Shown: positions 11,751-23,313 of the stretch, in pieces | How the letters are laid out: the number at the start of each line of letters is the position of its first letter | Numbering within the stretch: the stretch's first letter is position 1 | Assembly: GCF_030272615.1 (NCBI RefSeq) | Contig: NC_081409.1 | Location: 243,411,924 to 243,475,923 of the forward strand | Origin: Cryptomeria japonica | Taxonomy: Eukaryota; Streptophyta; Pinopsida; Cupressales; Cupressaceae | Direction: 5' to 3' | Length of the DNA stretch: 64,000 nt | Position numbers and translations under genes: made by a program | The notes under the pieces: generated by a model | What the model saw: only the letters and a program-made list of their open reading frames with translations | The model's database searches: none | Told to the model about the DNA's origin: nothing

Positions 11751-12907
11751 AAATCAGATATAGAAACATCAGAAGCCAGAATTGGCCTACCACTAGTCCA
11801 ATGCTTGCCTGAATGGCTGCTTTATTAGCTGAAATGAGTCCAGCTGCTGCTACAGGAGCTACCAATGTATTCTAACAGCTCCAAGGAGTTTTATTCCTCT
11901 AACTAATAATTACCAAGAACAAATCTAACACAAAAAGACCAATCTGCTACTAATTCCTTCAGGCCCCCAGGAGACTTCACCAAATTTGGGCAACTTTCCC
12001 CATTGATTTGCTCATAACTCTCTCCAATTGCTTCACAAACCTGAAACAATGATTCTAATTTTTATTTCTAATGCTGACAATGAGATTTGTACAAAAAACC
12101 CAAAGGTAAACCCTTCAATTTATTTTTAATGAATTCCAGGCAAGGGAAAGTGGTACGACTGGCCCTGGAAGCTATACGGCTGGCATTAGTGTGTTATTTC
12201 TTGTTGTTAAAACCACCCCAAGTGCTCAGATCTGACCTTTCCTGCCTTCCTTGCAATTCTGATCCACAATCTACATAAATTGATCCTCAATTGACCTGAA
12301 ATTTGTCTTTTTCTGAGTGCTGGAGTAAGAATATTGGCTGGGGTATCATCCAACCTGCCTGAACCAAGGGTTTTCGTCCTCAATTTGGCCACCAAGCTAC
12401 TGCATCTGCTATGGCAGAATGTTGCAGAGAAAATTGAAATAAAATAATCACCAAAGAATGCTCAATAATGAATCCAAAATCACACTTATGCCTTCCTTTC
12501 CCAAGTCGAACCCCTAAAGGCATCAAAATAAGATTCCAATGGAATCTTTCCTCTCCCCCATAAGTTCGTTTTGCTCAAGGGTCCACATCACATTAAAATT
12601 GACCACCTTTTAATAAATTACTTTTTCAACTAGGGGGTCGTGCCATGGGAAAAGTTATAAAGTCATTTATTAAAATATAAAGTAACTTATAAGTCACTTT
12701 AATTTACTTTTTCCAAATTTAGAAAAAGTAACTTTATAACTTAATATTATAAAGTTTTATTATAAAAGGCCCACCAAGGTAATATTTGTCTAAGTAGGTC
12801 CCCTTTGGCTAACCCATCATCTCCCAACACTGTGAATTTGCCTGCGGAGATGACTAACAGGCAAAACTATGCAACTGAGTGATCACAGGAAAATTGGGGA
12901 CATTACA
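11751..12907 (-). repeat. Gypsy-type LTR (LTR-B), minus orientation, 3' LTR of 12908-15354
   Basis: Read on the minus strand it starts TGTAATGTCCCC at 12907, has a GGTTAGCC...GGGGACC block and AAAGT(G/A)ACTT repeats like the other LTRs, and is preceded by a PPT. Its inner edge against the plus-orientation LTR is approximate. Both halves contain a GA(T/C)GAAAACCCTTGG block, in opposite orientations. Confidence 0.55.
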
Positions 12908-12925
12908 ATCCTTCCTTCCCAGAGA
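12908..12925 (-). other. Polypurine tract, non-autonomous gypsy
   Basis: On the minus strand CTGGGAAGGAAGGAT abuts the LTR start TGTAATGTCC. The equivalent sequence GGGAAGGGCAAAC borders the LTR at 17236, and the chromovirus has AAGGGGGGCGGAC at the same place. A GCAAT(C/T)T block precedes all three. Confidence 0.7.
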
Positions 12926-13217
12926 TTGCTTGTCCACAAGCAATGCCTCCATGTACCACCACCATCCCATACAAGCCGTATATAAAATATTGAATGCTCC
13001 TGTTGTTCTAGTCTAACATGACTATTATGCAATAACAGGCGGTGATCCATGAGGAACAAAGTACCCAGCAAGCCAACATCTGGATCCCACACCAATGCGA
13101 GAAATGCAACGCCATCCAATTGCTGCGCCACTCTGATATCAACATCAGTAACCCCTCGATGTAACCACTCATCATAGGCCCAGTGGACGAATGTACTATA
13201 TATGTCAATACTAGGAT

Positions 13218-14056
13218 CATAGTTGAAAAACTCGGACTCGCCACGGACTCGGCAAACCAAAAATTTGGACTCGGACTCGGACTCGTGAAAGACTCGTGAA
13301 AGACTCGGCAAGGACTCGGCAAAAAAAAAAACCGTAGTTTTACAAAAAAAATAAAGAAATTAATGCATTTAGAGAACATAAGAGCCATAATTGAAACATT
13401 ACACATGTCACATACTCATAGTTTCAAACTTTCAACTCTAAAATGTATAATACCAAGATTTCTTCAATGCTAATTATGCTTTTATATGGAGCCTAATCAG
13501 ACTCAGAGGTTAAATTTTCCCTACTTCCATCGGCGCAATTTCCCCTTGTATTTTTTGCCGGTTGTTTGGGGGCAGCACCCCCAAGTTGGGGTCAAGGGGC
13601 ATCGCCGAAGGATCCTGAAATTTGACTAAGTCTGGAAAATTGAAGAATCCTCCAAAAACTAGATTTTGCATTATAACTCCTGGAGGTCCGAAACCACTCT
13701 CAAACATCCTGACAGTATATATGGAATATAACTTAAAGTATAAGAAAGAAGAAAGATATAAGGAAATATCACTTATACTTAAATGTTATATTCCATATAT
13801 GAATCCTGACGGAGAGACCAAATTTTTTCACATGTTAAACTCAATTTTAAAGCTTGCATGACTTTTTTTCTGGCTCGCGCGAGTCCATCTGAAAGACTCG
13901 CGAGTCCATGCAAAAGACTCGCTCGAGTCCTTGCAAAAGACTCGCGAGTCTTTCAGATGGACTCGCCAGGACTCGTCTCGCGAGTCCTGGGCGAGTCGAC
14001 TCGTGGCTCCCATGGACTCGCGAGTCTGTGGCGAGTCCACGAGTTTTAAAACTATG
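13218..14056. mobile_element. 839-bp hAT-type MITE, GACTCG-rich ends
   Basis: Flanked by a perfect 8-bp TSD, ACTAGGAT (13210-13217 and 14057-14064). The TIRs begin CATAGTTGAAAAACTCG (left) and CATAGTTTTAAAACTCG (right, reverse complement). Subterminal regions are packed with GGACTCG/CGCGAGTCC repeats on both sides. No transposase, so non-autonomous. It interrupts the WDP ORF. TSD length and C(A/T)...GTT ends fit the hAT superfamily. Confidence 0.92.
13640..13800. repeat. Shared module plus hairpin inside MITE
   Basis: CCTCCAAAAACTAGA...TGGAGGTC...CTCTCAAACATCCTGA, followed by an inverted repeat (TATGGAATATAACTTAAAG at about 13717 and its complement near 13780-13797). The same module is in LTR-A at 30255-30400, and its first part is in the gypsy LTRs at 53245-53340 and about 62060. 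Confidence 0.75.
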
Positions 14057-15851
14057 ACTAGGATTCCAGGATAAACTCGACAAAGATCCATCATGCATAT
14101 GTTGTATCCCTCTGAACATTAAAGTAAATACATATTGCCCAAGCATCACAAAGAAGTCCATAGCAACAATCTTGGAACCTGATACTCTTTGGTGTGACAG
14201 AATAAAAAACATTCTCAACCATCGCATGCAAGCCTCGGTGACTCCCGACCATACAACTATCTACTCCATTTGGGCAAAAATGATCAAACATCTCAAACCA
14301 TGAAGCAACATATGTAAGTCTATGTGAAGCGATGTACCAAATACAACAATACCCGGGTCCCACATAAATATATATATCCTAGTATATGTGATGTAGAAGA
14401 AGAGTATCATCTCATCACCATCACTAGCACATAACCATTTGTGTATGTAGGACATCAAAACTATGTGGGTGTGACATTCTGCATGCTCAAATCCCAATGC
14501 CAATGGCCATCCTATCTCGCTGTAATAACTCTGACCAGCAACATGAATGATCACAAATTGGTCAACCAACCAATACCTATCAAAGAATACCCAAGAAGAA
14601 TACCCCTCAACAATCTCGTGTTGAAACACTGATGTAATCAATTCCAAACTTGGGAGGGGTATACGACTCCGGCTTGGACAACTACCTGTCCATAAGGTGT
14701 CGAAGATCATGGAGTCACTGATCAACAAGAACATTGCTGCCATGTGAAGAGAATCAAATGATAAACTGATCAATGGAGTATGTATGTCATAGCTCAACAA
14801 AGTCCTCTCTAGGGTAACAACTCCACTAAGAGAGACATCAATAGGACCACTACCAACATCATGAAGCTGATCCACTATATATTCTGCATCTGGCAGCACG
14901 TGACCCTCAATACCCATTGAGTCAAAAGTAGTGAGCCCAATCCTCAAATAGGAGACACTGTCAAAATCACCATGTACCACGACAATAGGGCTATCCTCAG
15001 AAACACTTGATGCAACAGATGGTCCTCTGCTACTCTACTAAAGCACTCATCCCATATATGTCATCTACTTCAGTCGATGTAATGGATGTAGCAGCATCTT
15101 CCATGTGCTCACTACTGCTACCAATGGGTGTATGCTCATCATTAGTATATGTCATAGGAATTGGAACTGAACCTGTGGATGGTGAATACTGTGCTTTAAA
15201 AATTCGTAAATCTTCAAAATCTTTATGAATTTCATGCTTGAACACTAGCCGTCCAAGGTATTGTGAAAATATGGCAATAAAATCTCCAAATCTGAAGCAA
15301 TATGTCTTCCACCTACAAATAAACTTCAAACCCTAGCTGGTTGAAGGTCCAAAATGTTGTAAACTTGCAAATATACTCAATGGTGACCCTGAGGTGGATT
15401 CATCTCTCAATATGGAGTCAGGATTTTATCCAATCCACCAATAAACGCCAAGGGTTTCCTTTCTTAGATTTCCTATAAATGAAAGCTAAAGCTCTTAAGC
15501 TTCTCATGGAGAAAATAAATAAGCCAAATATATGCAAATGAGCTCCCAAGTGCCTTTTTATAAATCTTTCATCCCAATGCCCTAATTAGGGTTTGCACAT
15601 TTTATATTAAAGTTGACTTTTAATATTTTTATAATATCCATGTCTCCCAAAGCACCATTAAAAGTCACTTTATAAAATAACTTTTATAAAGTCACTTTAT
15701 TCTATTACTTTTTAAAATAATTTTATAAAGTCACTTTCTAATTCTCATTTAGCTGTCGACTTTATGACTTATTAAAATGTCACTTTATGAAAACAACTTA
15801 AAATTGACTTTAACCCCTTTATATCATTATATCATAAAGTCATTTAGGGGA

Positions 15852-16809
15852 GAGGGACCAGTAGTCGTTAGGGCTAACTTCGTCAACATTTAGCCATTAG
15901 ATGGAATATCGTAAGACCTCCGTTTTTTTAGAAATGTAAAATGGACACTTATCTAGCTACAACTAAGGTTTGGAGGTGTGAGTCATCATGCAACTCGTCA
16001 AAATAGCACGTCTAGTGCGAAGTGTTATAAAAATGACTTTTTAAAGGATTCGACCAAAACTTAATCTAAAAATGCCTAGTAGTAGTTGAACAAGAAAATA
16101 TGATTTGTTGTTACTAAAATATCATATTTTTATTTAAAATATAATTTACATGCAACATAAATGAACGAAATACATATTAGTAACCATAAATCTTTGTTAT
16201 CTCTAGCTTTTAAATCCAACATAAATGGACCAATAGTTGAACACAAAAAAACTATTTGTTATTGAAAAAACACATTATTATATAAAATACAACTTTTATC
16301 CAACACAAATGGACCAATAGTTGAACACTAAAATGTTTTGAAAATCCTTCACATTTGATGGAAAAAACAAGGTATTTTTTGTGCTCACCTTTTATATTTG
16401 TGATAGGGCAATTTATTAATATTAAATTCTCCAATGCATATGCATTGCTACCCCAATAGCTGTACACATAGGAATACTATTTTTTCACTATGACAACAAT
16501 ACTTGTTTAAATAAGTATCTTATTTTATAAATGACACACTTATAGTGGATAGTTATGATATTTTATTTCTAACAAAAAATTATTTATTTCACTTGTTAAT
16601 GAATGTATATATGTTTTTATATAACATTTACAGGTTCTTATGTGTTCAAGTATAGGTCCATTTTGACCAACATTTGTTTATTTTTTTAATTACATGTAGA
16701 CTATTTATTTATAATATATAGTATAAATTTGTGGTAAGATTGGATATTATAAGCACAATTGCTATAACGAGTATTGGACCCTGTACAACCATTGGCCCCT
16801 CTCCCCTAA
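15852..16809. mobile_element. 958-bp non-autonomous TIR element (TTAGGGGAGAGG ends)
   Basis: Left end TTAGGGGAGAGGGACCAGTA and reverse-complemented right end TTAGGGGAGAGGGGCCAATG match at 17 of 20 positions. The inside is AT-rich with two copies of a CC(A/T)ACAnAAATGGACCAATAG-type repeat (about 16215 and 16305). No transposase ORF. The TSD is ambiguous: ends TTA/TAA would suit a PIF/Harbinger TWA target but are not identical, and no 8-9-bp duplication is clear. It sits within LTR-B copy 2. Confidence 0.7.
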
Positions 16810-17000
16810 TATAATTAATACTATTAAAGTTAAAATCTGATTTAACTTTAATAATTTAATTTAAATCATTAAACCCCTGATAATTGCCAATATCAATTCA
16901 TGGAAATAATCCATCCAATTCCTAGATGTAGATATGATGCCAACTGACTGCTTTGACAACTTACTATAAATAGAAAGCATGAGCAAAACATCCAAGTGAC

Positions 17001-17016
17001 TTACTAAAAATAGTAA
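17001..17016. promoter_or_regulatory. Conserved inverted-repeat motif in gypsy LTR
   Basis: TTACTAAAAATAGTAA, identical to 35148-35163 and 41250-41265, complementary to 10740-10755. Confidence 0.5.
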
Positions 17017-17236
17017 GTGTGAATCAAAGTGTCCTAAATGATCTCCAGAAGGCACAACACCAATATACAAGGACCCTGAGCTGAAGAATACCAAAATAAG
17101 AAACAAAAGGTGAACTGAAGAATACTTAAATAAAACACCCTCAGAAGGGTCCTCTAATCACCATGTTAGCCCGTGGGGACCAAAGTCTTAGGCTAACCTA
17201 TCAAGAAATTGATGGCGTAAAAATGGGGACATTATA

Positions 17237-17720
17237 GTTTGCCCTTCCCAAAGATTGCTTACCCTCAAGGAATTTGTATCTGCACACCAATCGACTGCTA
17301 TTTGCACTTTTATCCCTGTTTGAATACTAGGATCGCATACTCAATCTTAGAGATACTGCTCTGCCAATCTGTTGCACCACTCTGATATAACTATCATCAA
17401 CCACATTGTCATGCTACAACACCCTTGGAAGTGCTCCACTATCATGCAAATCCCTAGATCCTAGGTCCATGAATCATAATCTATTCCAAGAGTGGTTGGG
17501 TAAGTATGCTCACGTAAATTCACTTAAGGGAGTATCCCCAAGTTGTTGACAACTCCTTGTAACATAACTACCCATGGGAGTGCTCCACTTGGATCCCACA
17601 GGCAAAATGACCATCCACCTTTCCTGATATCCAAAAACTCATGGTACTCTACAATGGCGACAAGTGGAATGCCAAATTGCCACAACATTGCCTCCCTATC
17701 TTGTATCCCAAAATAGAGAC
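17237..17720 (-). pseudogene. Gypsy internal 3' fragment with PPT and WDP ORF remnant
   Basis: Minus-strand sequence next to LTR-B copy 2 has a PPT-like GGGAAGGGCAAAC and a short coding remnant ending CLWDPSGALPWVVMLQG. It resembles the end of the ORF at 12926-13209; the DNA blocks around 17375 and 13120, CACTCTGATAT(A/C)A, also match. Joined across LTR-A copy 1 (TSD GAGAC), it continues into 50044-51804. It is therefore the 3' part of a second gypsy internal region that shares the LTR at 15355-17236. Confidence 0.6.
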
Positions 17721-20401
17721 TATTTTGCCTTGCACACACTCCCGTCTCTGACAGGGACCCCCCTCCCTTTGTTCGACTCGTCGAGGTCTTGCAATAATTC
17801 CTGTTCGTCTGAGAGAGAAAGAGAGATGGGAAATGAACAAGTGTATTTGGAATCAAAGCCCATAAGCTAGAATCGGCATGGCATCCAAGTGACAAAAATC
17901 GCTTACTCCTCAAAGCTCTTTATATCGAACTTTCAATGAAGCTCTTCCAAATTCAATAGATCGGGTTCAAAGGTCAAAGTTTAAGACTCTTGCAAAGTTC
18001 GGCGTTTCTATTTAGAAGTGCGTTAAGCCTTTGTCCTTTCGTTTTCCAGAAGCCTACAAAGATGTCAAACTTTGTCTTGATCAAAGTTTAACAAAGTTTT
18101 TATGCTTAGGTGTTACCAAGGGGAGAATAAAGTGCTCATTTCCTTCAACTCTTTCAAACATCGAAAATAGTATCGATTTTCCCTTTTGAAGCATTAGGAG
18201 CCAAAATTTTTAATGGCATTTTAAAACGCAAAGCCCCCCCCTCAAACTTGGTGTTAGCACTTCAAAAACAAAGATCGCTTGTTCTCTTTAGTTCTCTCAA
18301 TGCCAAAGAGAATGCCGAAATCTTCCCATTCAGTGAGTCGAGTTCAATGGTCATACTTTAGGAGTAGATTGCAAAGTTCGGTGTTTCTTTCAAATCCGAA
18401 ATGCTCACGATTTTTTCCTACCACTGAAAAATAACACCGATATTTTTTTTAAAGAAAAAGAGGTCAAAATTCATAGCGCTTGACTCCAACTTCGGTGTTT
18501 TCAAAATCAAAATAGGATGTTTTTGCCTCCAAAGCCAAAACAAACATTGAACCTCCCCTTCAAGCATATTTTAGGCCGTGTTCTTAAAATGCGGCACTCA
18601 TAAATTGCGTGTGGGAGTCCCAAAACTTTTGAGATGATATTGATCGATGATGAAAATGCGACCCCTAAGAAAGATTGGTAGATGTCAAAACCCGGTAACT
18701 GGAAAGAGAATAAAAATATATATATATATATATATACGGATCTTGGTGGATAAGTATAGGTAAGGATATAATTCAAGTGCCAACATCGAATCTCATATAA
18801 TTCGTAGGAGAGTCATGCCAGAAGAAGCGTCGCTTTCTGAGAGAAGTCTAATTCAACCACGTTTAAAAGCAAAGCAATATCGCATGAAGGAGGTGAGATG
18901 CGATGACATAGTTCGGAGATATGCTCGGAAAAGGACAAAGACCATAATTCAATATGTCGTGTTTAATACCAAACTTCACCTCTCAAAGCACTTAAAAGGG
19001 CAAAATTTTTAAACAACTTCAAATTTGGTGTTTTGGACCAAGTGAAATAAAATGTTATTCTCTTTAGCCTTGCAGACACCGATGAAAACTCTGAACTTCC
19101 CTTTATGCAGCGTAAAATCAAATTTTGAAAAGCACATCTTCTATTTTTCTCTTCCAGGGGCCAAAAAATGCTGAATTTCATTTAATATCAAGTTTTAAGT
19201 GATTTTTTAAAACACAAGCTCCCAAAAGTCGGCCTTTATTGCCAAGAGGAAGATAAAATGTTTTCCCCTCGGCACATTGCCAACTCCGATAAAAATGCCG
19301 AAGTTCTCCCAAACGTTTTGTAGAATTATGTTTTTGAAAGCATAACATCCAAACTCATACCAAAATCCAGTATTAAGGCTTGAGCTCATCATTGAGTTTG
19401 CAAAAATGTGAAATAGAGGAAGATCATTCAAAAAAAAAAACAAACTATCTGGAAAGGTTCATTACCGCACCAAAATAAATCAGATTTGGAGCAATTTGTT
19501 TATCAGATATTGAAGGTGATTTTTTTTTTGTTACTGGCAACTACTTGGGACAATTTTCATCATAACCAATCAAAGTGCAAGGCAAATCAGACTCAAGATG
19601 CAAGTTGGTAAAAGGAGGAGACATGTGAGCAATTTCCATATCTCAAAATGCCTTTTCAGAATCTCAAAGAGCATTTCTAGATTAATAAAGATGAAATCAA
19701 AATTTATCAGCATTTATTTTCTGGAAATGAGGATTTGTTAGCATTCATTTATGTGTTTAGGATCAACCCACAATTATGATCAAAGAGTTTTCTTTGCCTT
19801 TGCAGGTCTGATGCTGGGAGTAAGCATGTGGAATGATGGAAGTCAAGACTCTCAAGGCATAGAGGGGAGATCACACTCAACAATTTAGAAGAACATCCAG
19901 AGATAACTTCATAAACAAACAACAGATTGCAAAGAGAGAAGCACAGGATGATTGAGTGATGGTAGAGTTGGATGAGAAAAGACCACCACCATAGTGCAGA
20001 AGACCAAAGTGATGTCATTCCCAGGGCCCTATAAGGCAGTGGTAGACAAGGAATGCTACAAGACATGCAAAAACAGAAAAAGAACAGTTGGGGATGACAA
20101 AAAATGAGTTTATTGTAAAAGCAATTGCTTTATTGTAAGATGACTGCTGGTGGGCCTAGTTTAATGCAATTCAAAAGGGGCCACAAGTTAGTTATTTCCC
20201 AACTACCAAATTCACCTTTTTGTGCCTTGAGCCCTATGAAATTTGTCTTCTAGTGGAATTAATTGAAAACAGTTGAAGGTAACTAGAAAGGTGGTTGATG
20301 GTTGTTGAGATCATTAACCAAAAAGCTGTTAGAACTTCTAGAAGGCAGATCAGAGCCATTGGGTGAATGAAATCCTGGCCATTGATTCAGAATATAAAAC
20401 C

Positions 20402-20410
20402 TATAAAATG
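20402..20410 (+). promoter_or_regulatory. Putative LTR-A TATA box (copy 1)
   Basis: TATAAAATG in the position where copies 2 and 3 have ATAAAAGG and TATAAAAGG, followed in each by a GGGGTTAGA/AGGGTTAGATAG block. Conservation at one LTR position suggests the retroelement promoter, with the LTR sense on the plus strand. An AATAAA at 20550 could be its polyadenylation signal. Confidence 0.45.
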
Positions 20411-20613
20411 CCAGTGCCTCGCTCATTGTAAGGGGTTAGAAGATTAGATTTAAGAGGCTAGCAGTTCAGAAGTAGCAGTAGTTAGAAATAGAAGTAGAAT
20501 AGAGTAGGATTGTTGGACATAAATTGTTGTAATAGTAGTTAGAACAAACGAATAAAGCATTGACGAATGGTGTTTTTTTCCATTTACTCTAACCTGTCTG
20601 GATGGTTTCTTTT

Positions 20614-20991
20614 TGTGAGATTATGCTTGAAGCAACCAAGATCAAAGAGACCAATAGATAGCACAATAACAAGAGAGACAAAATATTTGATGAGAATAAA
20701 CTATATTCTAATCAAGATGCAAAAGAGATCCCCTAGATCATTAAGAGCCTGCTTATAAAGGCAAGGCTAAGAGATAAGAGAGCACACAATGATGACATGT
20801 GGCTCAATGAGACGCTAGGGTAAGTAGGGGTAGGTAGGAGAAATAGTGAAATATTCCACATGAGGTGGATCACCCACCGAAGGTGGAATTATCATCCCAC
20901 AATAAGTGGATATGATAAAGTAACAACAAGATCACACCATAAAAGGTGGAAATTCTCCTACATACACACTCCCAATGTATGCACATCTCCC
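20614..20991 (-). repeat. 3' LTR of nested copia, missing its first ~98 bp
   Basis: Near-identical to 48922-49301. The remaining 98 bp of the intact LTR (49302-49399, which carries the element's TGTTGG start) are absent here; the sequence passes directly into internal DNA at 20991. CCCAATGTA occurs on both sides of the junction (20971 and about 20990), consistent with a microhomology deletion. Confidence 0.85.
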
Positions 20992-21402
20992 AATGTACCC
21001 ATGTACAAATGCAATGCAATGCAATCTCTCATAAACAGAGAAAGAGAGAAAAACCCAATGGGAAAAAACCCTCCCCCAAAAGAGAGATGAAAACTATGCA
21101 AAGAACTCTCGAAGAAGCATGTGAAGGACAAAATACCATGTGAGGAAAAAGTCCCCCCCATATGAGAGAAGAAGAGAAGCCATGAAGCCCCCCCTCAATG
21201 TAGAATCTGCACCAATGGTAGAAGCTCAAAACTGAATGAAGAAACTGCTCCACGATCGTCGAACAACATTCCTCCCCTTAGTAAGAAACAAAACCAAAGG
21301 TGTATCCATGAAGTCTTCCCAATCATGAAGGGAAGATGTAGGAAAAAAACTCATGATGTATGAAGTCTCTGAAAACTGCTCAAGTGTCCCCATGTCAATG
21401 CT
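20992..21402 (-). other. Copia 3' internal, non-coding, G-tract rich on minus strand
   Basis: The minus strand has several polypurine runs (GGGGGGG near 21190, GGGGGGG near 21157, TTTGGGGGAGGG near 21077) and ACTAAGGGGAGGAATG near 21280. It ends at the solo LTR's TSD. No reading frame of interest. Confidence 0.6.
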
Positions 21403-21407
21403 GAAAG

Positions 21408-23308
21408 TGTAATGTCCTTATTAGAACTCTCCTAAGATTATGGGTCTGTTTATTTAAGATTTCCTTGCAAGAGACTTCTTTCTGTTAAATGTTGTATCCT
21501 AATGAGCTTGAATAGTAACAATTCGCTTATTTCCAATATCCACTTCCTTATTATTGATGCAATGGTAGCTAATGATCTTTGGTTTGCAATGTCTGTCCCT
21601 ATATGCAAATGCCTCAGATCAATATGAATGTTTGAGCACCCCACAGTACTGAATGCTATTGATATGATATATCGTTGAGTATAATAAGTTGCTATTTCTG
21701 ATGTATCTTTAATGTGAGCACAATTCTTATCTATTCAGATATGAAGTATATATTTATATACATATATTGACTTCTTGTCCCTGATACTGCTTGGTGTATC
21801 TGCAAAGGATAATTGTCATTGGTCTGGGAGTATATGTGGCTTCTGAAATCTTCTTTATAAAATATACGAATTGTACTTCTGCTAATCGATCTGATCTGAT
21901 ATCAAATTATCATTGTTTCAGATGTTTGGCTCAATGCTTATACGACATTGGAGCACTGTTCCAACTTAGTTCTTATTGCTTCTATGATATTATTGTGGTG
22001 CTGTTTCTAATTAAACCATTTCTTAGGATCATGCCTCCATAACGATCCCCCGTAATCCTCCTCCCTCATTGAATGATTTTGAATGCCTCCTTATATCTTG
22101 TGTTTGGAATGATAAGTCACATTGCAAAATACTTGACTCATGCCTATCCTTGGTCGCACCATTTCATGGCATTTATGGTTACCGATTAATCTTATTCATC
22201 AATTAAATAAGCTTAATGATGCTGAGATTATATTGGTCAATACTTGCATATGTCGCTGTTGTCCTGCATCGATCTCTTAAATAAATCCATGTCTTTAATC
22301 ATTATCCTTATGGTCGTATCCGATCTTTCATACCTTAATATACGACGATATCCCTTGCTCACATTGGTCCATATCTTAGTTGATACGATCTTCACTCCTT
22401 GACAAAGATCGTAATCTCATCATTGTCAATATCGATCATTAGTGATGTTCCTTATTCTATGGATGTTGACTGCTATATTATCACAGACCATGGAATGTCG
22501 CCTCACCAGGAACTACTGCACAGAATAATGAGAGAATTATATAGATCTGTTTGTCCATAGAATTATCGATGAAGAAGGCGGTGATGAGGAGTTGTTGTCG
22601 ACTCTTTTCTCATTGATATATCATTGTTAGTGGCTTATGTCTTAAAACAAACTAATCGGTGTTTTACTCTGCTAATAACTCATTGTTATTGTGCCTTCTC
22701 TTAATCACCGTCAACATTTTTCTAATTGCCTATTCTCCTTCGATAGTCTTGCCTTCTATATTGGTATTGTAAATCTCCACATTCGTATGATTGTCAAGCC
22801 TTTCAATAATCAAGTGATAGTATTATTTATTGAGCTTCCCACTCTTACTGGTCGTAGTTCAATACATATTGCCCACATTATTGTCGAGTCATAACATTTA
22901 TTAATGGGCATCAATAATAGTTTTTGCCACTGATTAGTATATTATTTCATTGATGCTAGGATTATACTCGTCTTTGATGTTCCTAGTCTTTGTCGATCCT
23001 CATGCAATGTATATGCTTCAATCTTGTACGTGATGATCGATATCATAGTTATTGTGTGCTATTCTTTTTCCGTCTCTTAAATATTGAGAGGTATGTTTAG
23101 TTATTGCTGTGAATGCCATGTTGACTAAGGCAAATTAAATTCATTGGATAATATTCTTCATGGTCTTGCATCCCGGAAGCCTTTCTTCAACTCCCTGTCA
23201 TCCAAATCTTGAAAATGTTTGTACTTCATTATAAAGATAATACAATGAGCTTTCTCACATCATACTGTTTATTTGTTTAATCTTTATGGGTTGGATGGGG
23301 ACATCATA
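21408..23308. repeat. Gypsy-like solo LTR, TSD GAAAG
   Basis: Starts TGTAATGTCC and ends GGGGACATCATA (expected GGGGACATTACA). Perfect 5-bp TSD GAAAG at 21403-21407 and 23309-23313. The 1901 bp contain many GATCG/CGAT(A/C)-type blocks and no coding potential. The ends are imperfect inverted repeats, as in the other gypsy LTRs here. Confidence 0.9.
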
Positions 23309-23313
23309 GAAAG

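Larger units (their letters stand above)
12926..15329 (-). pseudogene. Non-autonomous gypsy internal ORF with WDP motifs
   Basis: Minus-strand open segments (15030-15329; 239 codons at 14261-14980; 14091-14363; 12910-13209) appear to be pieces of one decayed protein split by stops, a frameshift and the MITE at 13218-14056. The motif hydrophobic-WDP-x3-(hydrophobic)-GT occurs twice: FMWDPGIVVFGTS and LVWDPDVGLLGT. A related LWDPSGALPW piece is in 17237-17720. The region lies between an LTR and a PPT, where pol would be expected, but no protease, RT or integrase motif is visible. Family unknown. It may be an additional ORF of a large gypsy lineage, or captured sequence. Confidence 0.5.
15355..17236 (-). 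repeat. Gypsy LTR (LTR-B copy 2), minus orientation
   Basis: On the minus strand the LTR runs from TATAATGTCCCC (17236) to TTTACAACA (15355). It contains a GGTTAGCC...GGTCCCC block, the conserved inverted-repeat motif at 17001-17016, repeated AAAGTGACTTTATAA blocks and a TATA-like TTATAAAAAGG (about 15560). It is 1882 bp including a nested 958-bp element, so about 924 bp without it. After its end (15354 leftward) TTTTGGACCTTCAACC could be a primer site, but I cannot assign a tRNA. Confidence 0.65.

Noticed and set aside
18716-18736. AT microsatellite (also 31440-31460)
   Set aside because: Simple dinucleotide runs inside LTR-A and hAT sequence, with no further meaning visible.
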